From the NCBI GenBank assembly GCA_003222235.1, contig QHVD01000201.1:1-5396 (forward strand): a stretch of DNA of 5,396 nt. The letters are read 5' to 3'. This DNA is from Gemmatimonadota bacterium (lineage in GTDB: Bacteria; Gemmatimonadota; Gemmatimonadetes; Gemmatimonadales; GWC2-71-9). Within the stretch, counting starts at the first letter, position 1. Each line of letters opens with the position of its first letter. Both the position numbers and the translations under genes were made by a program. Below are positions 4,596 to 5,396 of the stretch, piece by piece. Under the pieces are notes generated by a model, which was not told where the DNA came from, did no database searches, and saw only the letters and a list, made by a program, of their open reading frames with translations.

Positions 4596-4835
4596 TGGGC
4601 GATGATCGTCGCTGCCCTCGCTCGCGGGTGGGCAGGATCAGCCCAGCCGGTAGCGAGTGGCTGTATCCGATTCGCGTGGTTCGTGCTCTCGGGAGATGCC
4701 GTGCTCTTACCTCGTGCCGAACTGCATCACGAGCCCCCCGACCCAGACCAGCGCGCCGCCGAGTACGAGGCTCGGGGTGGGCCGGTGTGGCCCTCGCCCG
4801 TCGAGCCCGCCGAGGTGTAAGGATGGGCGACTGGA
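4596..4835. other. Intergenic region upstream of Rieske copy 2, no supported gene
   Basis: These 240 bp must contain the promoter of the second ferredoxin on the minus strand. Open frames exist on both strands. One minus frame ends SLVLGGALVWVGGLVMQFGTR with TAA at 4707-4709, which looks like a membrane segment, but it lacks a convincing local start and is continuous with an out-of-frame shadow of the hydrolase. I assign no gene here. Confidence 0.4.
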
Positions 4836-4955
4836 ATGGCGAGCCGCCTGTTCCTGCTCCTCGCGCTGGTGGTCGTGATCGCCGCCGCGTGGGCGGCTCT
4901 CGTCACACTCTTCACCACCTCTAACCCTTGGCTGCCACCGTCGTTGATCTCCTAG
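4836..4955 (+). CDS. Possible 39-residue single-pass membrane peptide
   Basis: The frame from ATG 4836 encodes 39 residues: a short N-terminus (MASR), one strongly hydrophobic helix (LFLLLALVVVIAAAWAALV, about residues 5-23) and a short tail ending NPWLPPSLIS. This is the form of many small single-pass membrane proteins. The nearest AAGGA lies 13 nt upstream, which is far, so translation is uncertain. It runs tail-to-tail into the hydrolase gene, and the two stop codons share the palindrome CTAG at 4952-4955. GC-rich DNA often gives Ala/Leu/Val-rich chance frames, so it may not be real. Confidence 0.35.
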   Translation: MASRLFLLLALVVVIAAAWAALVTLFTTSNPWLPPSLIS

Positions 4956-5396
4956 TCGCCCGCCTGCCGCGCGGCGGTTCGGCGCGCTCTGACCTCCCAT
5001 GCGGGATCGATGATCGTGTCGCGGAGATCCGACAGGAAGCGCCGGTTGTCGAGGTACCGCCACGGGTGGAAATCGGGCCGATGGTAGGCGGCGACGGCGC
5101 GCCATCGACCCCGCAGCATCCCGCCGCGCCCGAAGACAAAGCGGATGAGGCCCCGCCACGCGTGGAGGTCCTGCGCCGCGCCGGCGCTGGCAAGGATACG
5201 GTATGACACCGATGGGAGCGCGAGGGCGAGGAGGACGACAGCGATCCATAGCCCGGCGATGCGGACGGCGTAGGTGTAGAGCCCGTGGCCGCGTGCCGCG
5301 TGGAACGCGTCGAAGAGCACCGCCTTGTGCTCCACCTCCTCGTAGCCGTGCCACCGGAACAGCCGGGTAATGCGAGGGTCGACGCCGTCGAGCAGC
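4952..5396 (-). CDS. Predicted metal-dependent hydrolase, PF10118-type (C-terminal part; 5' end outside window)
   Basis: The frame enters from the right edge and gives 147 residues, starting LLDGVDPRITRLFRWHGYEE and continuing VEHKAVLFDAFHA. The WHGYEEVEHKAVxFD motif, with its closely spaced His and Glu residues, is characteristic of the PF10118/COG3687 predicted metal-dependent hydrolases. In that helical family these residues probably bind a metal; no reaction is established to my knowledge. Next comes a hydrophobic stretch (AVRIAGLWIAVVLLALALP) that may touch or cross the membrane, then a C-terminal part with FHPW, a frequent family feature near the end. The GTG at 5335 is not the real start, since the motif extends upstream of it. 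It ends at TAG 4952-4954, convergent with the small frame at 4836. Substrate and pathway are unknown. Confidence 0.8.
   Translation of the reverse strand, partial: LLDGVDPRITRLFRWHGYEEVEHKAVLFDAFHAARGHGLYTYAVRIAGLWIAVVLLALALPSVSYRILASAGAAQDLHAWRGLIRFVFGRGGMLRGRWRAVAAYHRPDFHPWRYLDNRRFLSDLRDTIIDPAWEVRARRTAARQAGD

Noticed and set aside
4707..5354. Minus-strand frame of 215 codons ending in a membrane-like LVLGGALVWVGGLVMQFGTR
   Set aside because: Most of it is antisense-like shadow of the PF10118 frame on the same strand in another phase, and no convincing start lies near the hydrophobic end.
1..5396. CRISPR array, tRNA, rRNA or riboswitch
   Set aside because: No regularly spaced short repeats, cloverleaf-like segment or recognisable aptamer core was seen on either strand.

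Overview
The window is GC-rich bacterial chromosome-type DNA with short intergenic gaps and mostly Shine-Dalgarno-led genes. The organism cannot be named from the sequence. The lineage hint is a secreted Cys-rich protein with TTTTTIP linkers and a secreted Phe/Gly/His-rich protein, next to DUF420 and PF10118-type proteins. Proteins of this style are common in environmental lineages such as Binatota, Rokubacteria/Methylomirabilota and former deltaproteobacteria; that placement is inference. No rRNA, tRNA, CRISPR array, IS element or phage gene was seen.

Layout. (1) 1-62: C-terminal tail of an unidentified plus-strand gene. (2) 117-713, minus: a Rieske [2Fe-2S] ferredoxin followed 45 nt later by an 80-aa protein with two CxxC pairs, probably one transcript. 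(3) 840-1412, plus: a five-helix DUF420-type membrane protein, divergent from the Rieske gene. (4) 1584-2168, plus: a secreted Phe/Gly/His-rich protein. (5) 2099-2824, minus: a HAD-hydrolase gene that has lost its 5' end and its nucleophile motif, followed by a short patchwork with coding-like scraps to 2951. (6) 2989-3855, minus: a secreted 288-aa protein with 42 cysteines, three tandem CC-repeats and two Thr linkers. (7) 4137-4265, plus: the first ~15 codons of a DUF3303-like gene, broken by the edge of a duplication. (8) 4184-4595: a second copy of the Rieske locus with an intact ferredoxin and only the first 13 codons of the CxxC gene. (9) 4836-4955, plus: a possible 39-aa membrane peptide, tail-to-tail with (10) 4952-5396, minus: the C-terminal part of a PF10118-type predicted metal-dependent hydrolase that runs off the window.

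The main story is a ~412-bp segmental duplication. The two ferredoxins differ at 13 of 309 nt and 3 of 102 residues by hand count. The upstream copy keeps the complete downstream gene, while the downstream copy is cut on both sides and joined to a DUF3303-like gene start. The upstream locus is therefore probably ancestral, and the downstream ferredoxin has apparently been kept under purifying selection. With the truncated HAD gene and the other scraps, the stretch from about 2100 to 4600 looks like a rearrangement-prone zone. I found no convincing new multi-gene system. The best candidate for a little-described functional unit is the Rieske/CxxC pair.
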